From Phenylobacterium sp. (GTDB taxonomy: Bacteria > Pseudomonadota > Alphaproteobacteria > Caulobacterales > Caulobacteraceae), in NCBI GenBank assembly GCA_018001015.1, contig JAGNIV010000010.1:24649-88648 (forward strand): a stretch of 64,000 nucleotides of DNA, written 5' to 3'. The notes beneath the pieces were generated by a model. The model was given only the letters and a program-made list of their open reading frames with translations, was not told the DNA's origin and did not search any database. Position 1 is the stretch's first letter. Every line of letters begins with the position of its first letter. Position numbers and translations under genes: made by a program. Positions 6,945-15,208 of the stretch are shown in pieces.

Positions 6945-8198
6945 TTATTTCCGCCGACGCTTCTTCCCGCGGGCACGTGACAGCTTCACCACGTTCTGGG
7001 TCTCGGACTTGGGCACCGAGATCGAGCGCTTGGCCAGGCCGAACATGGAGGCCATGGGGGCGTCATTGACCTCGATGGTTTCGGCGTCGCCGAACCCGTT
7101 GAAGCGGGTGTTCATCGCCACCCCATAGGCGCCCAGCATGCCGATCTCCACATAGTCACCCTCGCGGATGTCTTCGGGCAGCCAGAACGGGCCGGGCATG
7201 TGGTCAAGGGAGTCACAGGTGGGACCCCAGAAGCGGTAGGGCTTCAGGGCGCCTTCGACCTCGCGGGTCTCGCCGTCCTCGCTGCGGATCAGCTTGACCG
7301 GAAAGGGCCATTTGGTGTGGGCGGCGTCGAACAGCGAGCCGTAGGAGCCGTCGTTGAGATAGAGGGCGTCGCCCTTGCGCAATTCGACCTTGGTGAGGAT
7401 CGAGGAGCCTTCGGCCACCAGCGCCCGGCCGGGTTCGCACCACAGCTCGGTGGTCTCGTGGACCATCATCTCGGCGAAGCCGCGGTCGATGGAGTCGACG
7501 TAATCGGCGAGCTCGGGGGGGACCATGCCTGGATAGATCGACGGGAAGCCGCCGCCCACGTCCACCACGTCGGCGAAGACGCCGGCTCGGACCAGGGCGC
7601 GCGAGGCTTGGGTCATGGCCGCCTGGTAGGCGGTGGGACGCATGCACTGGCTGCCGACGTGGAAGGAGACGCCCATCAGATCCTGGGTCGCCCGCCGGGC
7701 GGCGAGCAGCAGGCCCGGCGCCTCGAAGGTGTCGACCCCGAACTTGCCCGACAGGGAATAGGCCGCGCCCTCGGCGGCGACGGCCAGGCGCACGATCAGG
7801 TTCAGGTCCTTCGCGCCGCCCGTGGCGTCGAGGATCTTCGCCAGTTCCTCGTGCGTATCGAGCGCGAAGGTGCGGACGCCGTGATCAAAATAGGCCTGGG
7901 AGATCGCCGATCGGCTCTTGACCGGATGCATGAAGGCCATGCGCGAGCCAGGCGCGAACTGGCTGACCAGCTCGATCTCCGGGATCGAAGCGACATCGAA
8001 GGAGGTGACCCCATTCGCCGCGAGGGTCTCAATGACCCATGGCGAAGGGTTCGCCTTGACCGCGTAGAAAACATCGCCTCGGAAATTTTCCTGGAACCAG
8101 CGCGCCGCCGTGGCCACCGCGTCCGGTCGCGCTATTGCGACAGGACGTTCCGGGGACCGCTGACGGACCAGGTCCAGGGGCGTTTGATACGTGTGCAA
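6945..8198 (-). CDS. Group IV PLP decarboxylase, ornithine decarboxylase-like
   Basis: A 417-residue fold-III PLP enzyme. Lys48 in FYAVKANP binds PLP; HVGSQC, GGGFPS and CEPGRALVAEGSS form the cofactor pocket; and GPTCDSLD near the end carries the Cys-Asp pair used by ornithine and diaminopimelate decarboxylases. Length and the CDSLD form fit ornithine decarboxylase better than LysA, which normally has different substrate residues. The product, putrescine, would feed the DHS-like enzyme 96 bp downstream. The C-terminus is a basic tail (RARGKKRRRK). A structured leader lies just upstream at 8225-8345. Confidence 0.8.
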   Translation of the reverse strand: MHTYQTPLDLVRQRSPERPVAIARPDAVATAARWFQENFRGDVFYAVKANPSPWVIETLAANGVTSFDVASIPEIELVSQFAPGSRMAFMHPVKSRSAISQAYFDHGVRTFALDTHEELAKILDATGGAKDLNLIVRLAVAAEGAAYSLSGKFGVDTFEAPGLLLAARRATQDLMGVSFHVGSQCMRPTAYQAAMTQASRALVRAGVFADVVDVGGGFPSIYPGMVPPELADYVDSIDRGFAEMMVHETTELWCEPGRALVAEGSSILTKVELRKGDALYLNDGSYGSLFDAAHTKWPFPVKLIRSEDGETREVEGALKPYRFWGPTCDSLDHMPGPFWLPEDIREGDYVEIGMLGAYGVAMNTRFNGFGDAETIEVNDAPMASMFGLAKRSISVPKSETQNVVKLSRARGKKRRRK

Positions 8199-8224
8199 TT
8201 CACGTAACCCCCAATGGATTGTTG

Positions 8225-8345
8225 AACCTAGCCGGCGTTAGCAGCGCTTTTGAGGACTTCGGGTCCGCCGGAGCGCGGTGAAATAGGGGCATATGACCCC
8301 CGTGTAAAGCGGTTTGACTCCGGTGCGGTAAATCGCGCGCAAACC
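8225..8345 (-). ncRNA. Structured leader of the decarboxylase gene (speF-motif candidate)
   Basis: Read on the minus strand the leader can fold into consecutive hairpins: GGGG/CCCC closing a CATATG-containing loop (8285-8299), CCGC/GCGG (8264-8277 region) and GGAC/GTCC (8253-8265). The speF RNA motif is a known alphaproteobacterial leader of ornithine decarboxylase genes, and this element has the right position and orientation. The match is from memory of position and general shape, not a covariance search, so the assignment is tentative. Confidence 0.4.
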
Positions 8346-8577
8346 CAAACGGGACAAAGGCTTGCGAGGGGGCCACGGCGACGAGTTTTGTGACAGTCCC
8401 AAAGGCAGGATTTTGCGCGTCCCGGGGCCATTTGCGGCGCCTGTACGCCTGCGGCGTCTTGAGGCGTTAACGGGTGCTGGACCGGACGGCGGGCGCCGTG
8501 TCATGAAGTCGTCGCGACGGTCGGCGATGACGCATCTCCGGCCCTTGCCCGCGCCGACCTGGAAAGCTTCTGCATTC
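8346..8577. other. Non-coding stretch before phnC
   Basis: Together with the leader this forms a 379-bp gap between divergent genes. I see one PhoB-like half-site on the minus strand (CTGTCACAAAA, 8385-8395) and a TGTCATGAAG on the plus strand near 8499, neither in a clear pair. Upstream in-frame starts exist for phnC (ATG at 8503) but would add residues not expected for the family. Confidence 0.4.
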
Positions 8578-9372
8578 ATGCCTGACGCCGCCGTTCTGTC
8601 CGTACGGAACGCCTCGAAGAGCTTTGGCCCTCGCAAGGCGCTCGACGGCGTGTCCCTCAATGTCTCCCGCGGCGAGATGATCGCCCTGATCGGTCCGTCC
8701 GGTTCAGGCAAGTCGACTCTGCTGCGCTCTATCAGCGGCCTGCAGGCCATCGACCAGGGCCCCGGCGTTATCGAGGCCTTCGGCGGCCCGGTGCAGTCGG
8801 CCGGCAAGATCAGCCGCAAGGTGCGCGAGACCCGTATCCGGGTGGGCTTCATTTTCCAGCAGTTCAATCTGGTGGGTCGCCTGACGCTCTTCACCAACGT
8901 TGCCCTGGGGTCGCTGGGGCGCATTCCCATGCTGCGCGGAACCTTCGGAGCCTGGCCGCAGGAAACCAAGGACGCGGTCATGGCCGCCCTCTCCCGCGTC
9001 GGCGTCGCAGAATATGCCGGCCAACGCGCCAATACGCTCTCGGGCGGCCAGCAGCAGCGCGGGGCCATCGCCCGCGCCCTGGTCCAGAAAGCCAAGATCA
9101 TCCTGGCGGACGAGCCCGTCGCCTCCCTCGACCCGGTGTCGGCGCGCAAGGTCATGGAACTGCTGCGCGACCTGAACGCCTCTGACGGCCTGACCGTCGT
9201 CGTCACCCTCCACCAGGTCGACTACGCTCTGCGCTACTGCAAGCGCGTCGTGGCGCTCAAGGCCGGCAAGGTGGTCTATGACGGCCCCATTGATGGCCTC
9301 GACCGCGAGCGGCTGATCGACATCTACGGTCCCGAATTCGAAGACGCCTTCTGGGAAGGAGCGCCGAAATGA
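8578..9372 (+). CDS. phnC: Phosphonate/phosphite ABC transporter ATP-binding protein
   Basis: A 264-residue ABC ATPase with Walker A GPSGSGKS (39-46), Q-loop FIFQQFN, signature LSGGQQQR (154-161), Walker B IILADEPVASLDP and an H-loop His in VTLHQVDYA. The pattern and the following genes identify PhnC, the nucleotide-binding subunit of phosphonate-type importers. The start at 8578 places MPDAAVLSVR at the usual family N-terminus, with GGAAAG about 11 bases upstream. Its stop overlaps phnD by 4 bp. No C-P lyase or phosphonatase genes are nearby, so the physiological substrate may be phosphate, phosphite or a phosphonate processed elsewhere. Confidence 0.9.
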   Translation: MPDAAVLSVRNASKSFGPRKALDGVSLNVSRGEMIALIGPSGSGKSTLLRSISGLQAIDQGPGVIEAFGGPVQSAGKISRKVRETRIRVGFIFQQFNLVGRLTLFTNVALGSLGRIPMLRGTFGAWPQETKDAVMAALSRVGVAEYAGQRANTLSGGQQQRGAIARALVQKAKIILADEPVASLDPVSARKVMELLRDLNASDGLTVVVTLHQVDYALRYCKRVVALKAGKVVYDGPIDGLDRERLIDIYGPEFEDAFWEGAPK

Positions 9373-10370
9373 TCCGTCGCCAAGTTTTGACCGCCCTGGC
9401 CGCCGCGGTGGCCCTGGCCGGTTGCGGCGAAAAGCCCGCAGAAAAGACCGGCGCGCCCAAGGAGCTGACCTTCTCGATCCTCTCGGCCGAGAACCAGGCC
9501 TCGATGCAGCCCCTGTGGCAGCCGCTCCTGGACGACATGTCCGCCCAGATCGGCGTCAAGGTGAAGCCCTACTTCGCCACCAACTACACCTCGCTGATCG
9601 AGGCCATGCGTTTCAACCAGGTGCAGGTGGGCTGGTTCTCCGCCCTGCCGGCCCTGGAGGCCGTTCGCCGCGCCGACGGAGAGGTGCTGGGCCGGGTGAT
9701 CGACTCCGGCGGCGCCGATTCCTATACCTCGGTGCTGATCGTAAAGAAGGGCAGCGGCATCACGCTGGAGGACGTTCTGAAGTGCGGCAAGCGCTACTCC
9801 TTCGGGATCGGCGACGCCAAGTCGACCTCGGGCACGCTCGCCCCCATGACCTATCTGTTCACCCCGCGCGACATTGAGCCGGGAGCCTGCTTCAAGGGCG
9901 TCCGTTCGGCCAGCCACCAGACCAATGTCTTCTCCGTCGCCAACGGCGTGCTCGACGTGGCCACCAACAACTCCGTCGGCCTGGTCTTCGCGGCCCGCGA
10001 GAACCCTGAGGTCGCCGCCAAGATTCAGGTGATCTGGAATTCACCGCCCTTGCCGGAGTCCTCCATCGTCGCCCGCAAGGACCTCGATCCCGCGATCCGC
10101 GAGAAGATGCGGCAGTTCTTCCTGACCTATGGGACGGGGACCGGACCGCGCGCCGACAAGCAGCGCGAGGTGCTCAAGGGCCTGGCCTATGGCGGCTTCC
10201 GCCCGGCCGATGACAGCTATCTCGATCCGATCCGCGAGATGGAGGCCTCCGAGGCGCTGGCCGACGCCAAGCGCGGCGGCGACGTCGCCAAGATCGCCAA
10301 AGCCCAGACCGCTTTTGACGAAATCCGCGCCAAGGCCGCCCAGCGCCGCGCGGTCAATCCGGACGTCTGA
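9369..10370 (+). CDS. phnD: Phosphonate/phosphite ABC transporter substrate-binding lipoprotein
   Basis: A 333-residue periplasmic binding protein of the PhnD family. The N-terminus has a lipoprotein signal with lipobox LAGC (Cys19), so it is membrane-tethered. Family features include the ATNYTSLIEAMRFNQVQVGWF stretch that lines the ligand pocket, and later SGTLAPMTYLF and ATNNSVGL. It delivers the oxyanion ligand to PhnE. The gene overlaps phnC (ATGA) and ends one base into phnE (TGATG), so all three are translationally coupled. Confidence 0.9.
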   Translation: MIRRQVLTALAAAVALAGCGEKPAEKTGAPKELTFSILSAENQASMQPLWQPLLDDMSAQIGVKVKPYFATNYTSLIEAMRFNQVQVGWFSALPALEAVRRADGEVLGRVIDSGGADSYTSVLIVKKGSGITLEDVLKCGKRYSFGIGDAKSTSGTLAPMTYLFTPRDIEPGACFKGVRSASHQTNVFSVANGVLDVATNNSVGLVFAARENPEVAAKIQVIWNSPPLPESSIVARKDLDPAIREKMRQFFLTYGTGTGPRADKQREVLKGLAYGGFRPADDSYLDPIREMEASEALADAKRGGDVAKIAKAQTAFDEIRAKAAQRRAVNPDV

Positions 10371-11182
10371 TGACCCTTATCGATCCGAAGATGGCGGGCG
10401 TCCCCCGGCCGCCCAGCCGCACCCTGGCCCAGCGGGCTCCCGACATCCTGGTCTGGGGCGGGGTGATCGCCTTCCTGGCCGTCAGCTTCGGCCCGGTGGA
10501 GATCAGCCGGCTGCCCATGCTGTTCTCCAATTCGGAAAACATGCAGCAGTTCGGTCGCGAGTTGCTGCGTCCGGACTTCACCAACTGGAAGCTCTACGTC
10601 GCCCAGATGTGGCTGACGGTGCAGATCGCGCTCTGGGGCACGTGCCTGGCGGTGTTCCTGGCCATTCCATTCGGCCTGGTCTGCGCCCGTAACATTTCCC
10701 CGGTCTGGCTGCAGCAGCCCATGCGCCTGGCGATGAACCTGCTGCGCTCGGTGCCGGATCTGGTGCTGGGTCTGCTGTTCATCGTGGCGGTGGGTCTGGG
10801 ACCCTTCGCCGGCGTCATGGCTCTGGCCCTGAACACCGGCGGCGTCCTGGCCAAGCTGTTCTCGGAAGCCGTGGAGTCCATCGACCGCGGTCCCGTCGAA
10901 GGCGTGCGCGCCACCGGTGCGACGCCGCTCCAGGAAGTGGTCTGGGGCGTCATCCCCCAGGTCGCGCCTCTCTGGAGCTCGTATGCTCTCTACCGGTTCG
11001 AATCCAACTCCCGCTCGGCCACCGTGCTTGGCCTGATTGGTGCCGGCGGGATTGGCCAGACCCTGTTCGAATCCCTGAATGGATTCAACTATTCCCAGGT
11101 CGCAGCCATCGCCATCGTCATCGTCGTGGCGGTCACCCTGATCGACATGCTCAGCCAGACGATCCGCGCCCGCCTGCTGTAG
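10370..11182 (+). CDS. phnE: Phosphonate/phosphite ABC transporter permease
   Basis: A 270-residue inner-membrane permease with about six hydrophobic helices and the cytoplasmic EAA loop (EAVESIDRGPVEGVRATGAT, then VIPQ), which docks on the ATPase. The terminal half (SATVLGLIGAGGIGQTL) is typical of PhnE. It is the last gene of the phnCDE operon; a 160-bp gap with a PhoB-like array separates it from the porin gene. Confidence 0.9.
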   Translation: MTLIDPKMAGVPRPPSRTLAQRAPDILVWGGVIAFLAVSFGPVEISRLPMLFSNSENMQQFGRELLRPDFTNWKLYVAQMWLTVQIALWGTCLAVFLAIPFGLVCARNISPVWLQQPMRLAMNLLRSVPDLVLGLLFIVAVGLGPFAGVMALALNTGGVLAKLFSEAVESIDRGPVEGVRATGATPLQEVVWGVIPQVAPLWSSYALYRFESNSRSATVLGLIGAGGIGQTLFESLNGFNYSQVAAIAIVIVVAVTLIDMLSQTIRARLL

Positions 11183-11203
11183 TTCGCTCCGCCTACGGAG
11201 CGT

Positions 11204-11276
11204 CTGTCACAAATCCAAAGCCTGGCTGTCATCGTTTCGGCGTCAGACCGTCACGCAAGCTTGGCCCAAGCGTCAC
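11204..11276 (+). promoter_or_regulatory. Four PhoB-like half-sites at exact 22-bp spacing
   Basis: The heptamers CTGTCAC (11204), CTGTCAT (11226), CCGTCAC (11248) and GCGTCAC (11270) start exactly 22 bp apart. The first continues as CTGTCACAAAT, close to the first half of the known pho box (CTGTCAT, A/T spacer, CTGTCAC). The 11-bp intermediate positions do not match, so this is a one-half-site-per-22-bp array, not a canonical box. It ends 66 bp before the porin start and would place the porin and pstS-like genes under phosphate-starvation control. Confidence 0.6.
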
Positions 11277-11342
11277 AGGACCTCGTTAAGCCGCCCCTAG
11301 CCTGAACAGGCACGGGGATAAGCTCCACAAGGATCCGAAGAT

Positions 11343-12614
11343 ATGACCTTCAAGACCTCGCTCTGCGCCGGTGTTGCGCTCAGCGTCGCCATGCTGGCGG
11401 CCGGCGCCGCCAGCGCCCAGGACACCACGGCCGCCTGGAAGGGCGCACCGCAGTGGACCAATGACGACGTCCAATTCAAGGTGCGGGGCCGCCTGCTCAT
11501 CGACTACGTCTATCAGGACGTGAAGCGGGACGCCCCGCTGGCCGACTACAAGACCAGCAACGTCCGCGGCCGCCAGGCTTTCCTCGGCGTGGAGGGCAAG
11601 CTCAACAGCTACATCGCCTACAAGGCCGAGGGCGGCGCCGTGAACGGTGGGGCCTGGGCCTGGGACGACGTGGTGCTCGAGTACAAGCCCAACGATATGA
11701 CCTCGATTATGGTCGGCAATATCAAGGCCGCTGGTCTGGAGAACCTCACTTCAACCCGCTTCACCACCTTCATGGACCGCGGTCCCTATGGCGACATGGG
11801 TCCCGACAGCTACGTCCTGTCCCTGGTGGCGAAGGTCAACGGCTACAACTGGACCGCCACCGGCGCGCTGCAGGGCGCCTCGATCAACAGCGCCGACGTC
11901 AACAACACCGCCGGCGCCAATCCGGGCTCGCGGGAGCGCAACGGCCTCACCGGCCGCGTCTCCTACGCCCCGATCCTGACCGATGTCGACAAGCTGCACA
12001 TCGCCGCCTTCGGCCGGTACCGCAACCATGGTGACGAAGGCGCCTTCAACTACGCCGCCCGGCCCAACACCGCCTACGGCGACTCCGGCCGCTATATCGG
12101 CACCGGCGCCATCGGCGACACCGACAAGACCATTGGTCTCGAGGCGGCCTACCTCCACAACAACTTCTCGATCCAGGGCGAGTACTCCGCCATCCAGGTC
12201 GAGCGTCTGAAGACCGTCCAGCCGGGCGGCAACCCGGACATCAAGGTGGGCTACGCCTTCATCAGTTTCTGGCCCACCGGCGAACAGCGCAACTACGACG
12301 CCACCAAGGGCGAATTCGGACGTCCGAAGATCCTGAACCCGGTCACCGCCGGCGGCATGGGCGGAGTTGAACTGGCCCTGCGCTACGACTACGCCGACCT
12401 GACCGACGCCTACTCGACCGCCTCGACCGCGGCTGGCCGGACGCTCAGCCAGGACGCCGGCAAGTACAAGGCCTGGACGCTGGGGGCCAACTACTACCCC
12501 ACCGGCTACGCCCGCCTGCAGGCCAACTACACCCGCTCGAAGATCGACAACCCCGGCGCCGGCCGCGACGTCGACGTCGACACCTTCCAGATGCGCGCTC
12601 AGCTCGACTTCTAA
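11343..12614 (+). CDS. OprP/OprO-type outer-membrane porin
   Basis: A 423-residue protein with a signal peptide ending ASAQ and a mature part rich in alternating aromatic and polar residues, ending in LDF with a terminal Phe as expected for outer-membrane barrels. The opening (VQFKVRGRLLIDYVYQ) and the body match the phosphate-selective porin O/P family. Context between phnCDE and a PstS-like gene, and the Pho-like array upstream, support uptake of phosphate or a related oxyanion. Specificity is inferred from family and context only. Confidence 0.85.
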   Translation: MTFKTSLCAGVALSVAMLAAGAASAQDTTAAWKGAPQWTNDDVQFKVRGRLLIDYVYQDVKRDAPLADYKTSNVRGRQAFLGVEGKLNSYIAYKAEGGAVNGGAWAWDDVVLEYKPNDMTSIMVGNIKAAGLENLTSTRFTTFMDRGPYGDMGPDSYVLSLVAKVNGYNWTATGALQGASINSADVNNTAGANPGSRERNGLTGRVSYAPILTDVDKLHIAAFGRYRNHGDEGAFNYAARPNTAYGDSGRYIGTGAIGDTDKTIGLEAAYLHNNFSIQGEYSAIQVERLKTVQPGGNPDIKVGYAFISFWPTGEQRNYDATKGEFGRPKILNPVTAGGMGGVELALRYDYADLTDAYSTASTAAGRTLSQDAGKYKAWTLGANYYPTGYARLQANYTRSKIDNPGAGRDVDVDTFQMRAQLDF

Positions 12615-12638
12615 GCCGAGAAAATGAGGAGAATTCAG

Positions 12639-13691
12639 ATGAAGACCGTTCAAGTTAAGACCCTGCTGGGCTGCGTCGCCGCCGCCGCCCTGCTGGGCGC
12701 CGGGGCGCCCGCCTGGGCCGCCCGGGACTATGTCTGGGCCGCCGGCTCGTCCACCGTGTTCCCCTTCTCCACCCGCGTTGCGGAAAATTATGCCAGGAAG
12801 ACCGGTAAGAAGGCCCCCAAGGTTGAGAGCCTGGGCACCGGCGGCGGCATCAAGCTGTTCTGCGGCGGCGTCGGCGACGCCTTCCCCGACATCGCCAACG
12901 CCTCGCGTCCGATGAAGAAGTCCGAGTTCGACGCCTGCGTCGCCAAGGGCGTCAAGGACATCGTCCAGATCAAAATCGGCTTCGACGGCATCGTCGTGGC
13001 CACCGACAAGGACGGCGCCGACTACAACTTCAAGACCGAGCATCTCTACCTCGGCCTGTCGGCCAACGTGCTGCGCCAGGGCAAGTTCGTGAAGAACCCC
13101 TACACGACCTGGGACGAGATCGGCGCCGGCCTGCCCGGCAACCGCATCCAGGTCTATGGCCCGCCGCCCACCTCGGGCACCCGGGACGCTTGGGTCGAAC
13201 TGGCCATCGAAGCGGGCGCGCGCAAGTATCCCACCGCCGACGAGTTGCGTTCGAACAACGAGAAGAAGTTCAAGGAACTCGTCGATCCGATGCGCAAGGA
13301 CGGCTGGATCGACGCCGGTGAAAACGACAACGCCATCGTCGGCACCCTCACCAAGACGCCGGGCTCGCTGGGTGTGTTCGGCTGGTCCTACCTCGAAGAG
13401 AACATGGACAAGATCAAGGGCGCCAGCATCAATGGGGTGAAGCCTTCTGCGGGCTCAATCTCGGACGGTTCCTATCCCTTGGCCCGCTCGCTCTACATCT
13501 ATGTGAAGAAGTCCCACATTGGGGTGACGCAGGGTCTCCAGGACTACCTCAATGAGTTCGTCTCCGACGCGGCCACAGGGCGCGGTGGCTATCTGCAAAG
13601 CCGCGGCCTGATCCCGCTGCCGGCCGGCCAGCACGACGGCCAGCAGGCCGCCGCCCAGAAGTTGACCCCCATGGCGCGCCCGGCCTCCTGA
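12639..13691 (+). CDS. PstS-like phosphate-binding protein
   Basis: A 350-residue secreted protein with a signal peptide ending AWAARD. AAGSSTVFPFSTRVAE and SGTRDAWVEL are the two phosphate-contacting loops of the PstS family, and ASRPMKKSEF is also typical. It starts 24 bases after the porin stop; ATG at 12639 has a GAGGAG site 7 bases upstream and is preferred to the ATG at 12624. No pstCAB genes follow, since a strong terminator comes next. It may serve a Pst permease encoded elsewhere or act with the porin as a periplasmic trap. Confidence 0.85.
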   Translation: MKTVQVKTLLGCVAAAALLGAGAPAWAARDYVWAAGSSTVFPFSTRVAENYARKTGKKAPKVESLGTGGGIKLFCGGVGDAFPDIANASRPMKKSEFDACVAKGVKDIVQIKIGFDGIVVATDKDGADYNFKTEHLYLGLSANVLRQGKFVKNPYTTWDEIGAGLPGNRIQVYGPPPTSGTRDAWVELAIEAGARKYPTADELRSNNEKKFKELVDPMRKDGWIDAGENDNAIVGTLTKTPGSLGVFGWSYLEENMDKIKGASINGVKPSAGSISDGSYPLARSLYIYVKKSHIGVTQGLQDYLNEFVSDAATGRGGYLQSRGLIPLPAGQHDGQQAAAQKLTPMARPAS

Positions 13692-13717
13692 GCCCCCTCA
13701 ATCCGGCACGCCTAGAG

Positions 13718-13752
13718 CGCCGCGGTCCCCCGGGACCGCGGCGTTTTCTTTT
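13718..13752 (+). terminator. Strong rho-independent terminator
   Basis: A perfect 12-bp stem, CGCCGCGGTCCC against GGGACCGCGGCG, with a two-base spacer, is followed by TTTTCTTTT. It lies 27 bases past the pstS-like stop and ends the porin/pstS unit. Confidence 0.9.
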
Positions 13753-13757
13753 GGGGA

Positions 13758-15161
13758 TCAGGCCGGCTCGGGGCGGCGTCGACGCACCCGCGCCAGCCGG
13801 CGAAGCTTGCGCCAGAACCGCGTCTTCTCGGGTTCGGGATAGGGCTGCAGGTTGCGGACGAAATCCTCTGCGCAGGCTCGCCAGGAAAAGCCCTCGGCGA
13901 ACGCGCGGACCTGCTTGCGGTCCAGCTTCAGGGCTTCCAGGCAGGCCTCGCGCAGGCCCTCGGTGGCGCTGCCGGCCAGGACACCGGCGTTGCTGCCCGG
14001 AATGATGTCGATGGGGCCGGGCGCCGGATAGGCCGCCACCGGCGTGCCTGTGGCCATGGCCTCCAGGATCACCAGGCCGAAGGTGTCGGTGAGTGAGGGG
14101 AAGACGAAGACGTCGGCGCAGGCGAAGTGGGCCGCCAGTTCGTCGCCCATCTTGAAGCCGCGGAACACCACCTCCGGGTACTTGGCTTTCAGCTCCTCGG
14201 TCTGGGGGCCGTCGCCCACCACCACCTTGGTGCCGGGCAGATCGAGGCCCAGGAAGGCCTCGATGTTCTTCTCCACCGCCACCCGGCCTACCGACAGGAA
14301 GACCGGTCGCGCCAGGCCCTCATAGACGTCGGGCTCGTCAGGCATCCGGGGGCGGAAGGCCTCAGTGTCGACGCCGCGCGACCAGGCGGTGATGTTGCGG
14401 AAACCATGATGCTCCAGCTCATCGCGCATCGTCGGCGTGGCCACCATCAGGCGGCCTGACGGCTTGTGGAACCACTTCATGTAGGCGTAGCCGGCGGCCA
14501 GGGGCAGTGGCAGACGGGCCGAGACGTATTCCGGGAACCGGGTGTGGTAGCTGGTGGTGAAAGGCAGCTTCCACTCAACGCAGATGCGCCGCGCCGCCAG
14601 ACCCAAAGGGCCTTCGGTGGCGATATGGATGGCCTCGGGCTCGAAGGCCTTGAACCGCTCCTGAACCGGCTCGTAGGTGCCCACCGCCACCTTGATCTCG
14701 GCATAGGTCGGCAGGGGGAAGGTCTTGAACTGGTCGGGGCTGATCACCTCGACCGAGTGGCCCATCTCCCGCATCTCCTTGATGACGCGGGTGAGCGTGC
14801 GGACCACGCCGTTGACCTGCGGCTCCCACGCGTCGGTCACCACCATGATGCGCATGGGCTTGAGGCTGTCACGCGGGGCGATGATGGCGTCCCGCACCCG
14901 GGTGCGAGAGGGCCGGGTCGGGGTCAGCGCCTGGGTCTGCAACCAGGCCCAGAAGGCGCCCATGAGGGCTTCGCGGGTGGGGAAGTGACGATAGACCGTG
15001 CGTTCGCCCACCTTCGCCTCGGCGGCGATCTCGGCGAAGCTCAACTCCTCCAGGCCGCCCGACTCCAGGCGAGTGGCCACGGCGCGCAGGATCTGGTCGT
15101 GGGTCTCGGCCTTCTGGCGATCGCGCAGATTGGAGACGTATCGCGTGGGGGGCATGGTCAT
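13758..15161 (-). CDS. TetR DNA-binding domain fused to GT4 glycosyltransferase
   Basis: One uninterrupted 467-residue frame. Residues 16-72 are a typical TetR helix-turn-helix (LSFAEIAAEAKVGERTVYRHFPTREALMGAF), but no TetR ligand domain follows. From Met103 (MRIMVVTDAWEPQVNGVVRTL) it is a complete GT-B family 4 glycosyltransferase with HTRFPEYVSARLP, SVGRVAVEKNIEAF and FPSLTDTFGLVILEAMA. Related enzymes add sugars to diacylglycerol or phosphatidylinositol-like lipids at the inner membrane. The next gene upstream on this strand is a UDP-diacylglucosamine pyrophosphatase-like enzyme. No good ribosome-binding site precedes Met103, so the chimera, not a separate GT start, is what the sequence shows; the TetR part may be a deletion remnant. 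Confidence 0.75.
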   Translation of the reverse strand: MTMPPTRYVSNLRDRQKAETHDQILRAVATRLESGGLEELSFAEIAAEAKVGERTVYRHFPTREALMGAFWAWLQTQALTPTRPSRTRVRDAIIAPRDSLKPMRIMVVTDAWEPQVNGVVRTLTRVIKEMREMGHSVEVISPDQFKTFPLPTYAEIKVAVGTYEPVQERFKAFEPEAIHIATEGPLGLAARRICVEWKLPFTTSYHTRFPEYVSARLPLPLAAGYAYMKWFHKPSGRLMVATPTMRDELEHHGFRNITAWSRGVDTEAFRPRMPDEPDVYEGLARPVFLSVGRVAVEKNIEAFLGLDLPGTKVVVGDGPQTEELKAKYPEVVFRGFKMGDELAAHFACADVFVFPSLTDTFGLVILEAMATGTPVAAYPAPGPIDIIPGSNAGVLAGSATEGLREACLEALKLDRKQVRAFAEGFSWRACAEDFVRNLQPYPEPEKTRFWRKLRRLARVRRRRPEPA

Positions 15162-15208
15162 GACAGCGGCACTGTCGTCAGTTCGGCGGGGCTGTCAAGA
15201 AAACGCGG

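Noticed and set aside
8385-8395. CTGTCACAAAA as a full pho box for phnC
   Set aside because: Only one half-site, on the opposite strand, with no partner at 11 or 22 bp.
11751-13043. A 430-residue minus-strand frame
   Set aside because: Antisense to the porin and pstS-like genes, both clearly real; composition is typical of high-GC shadow frames.
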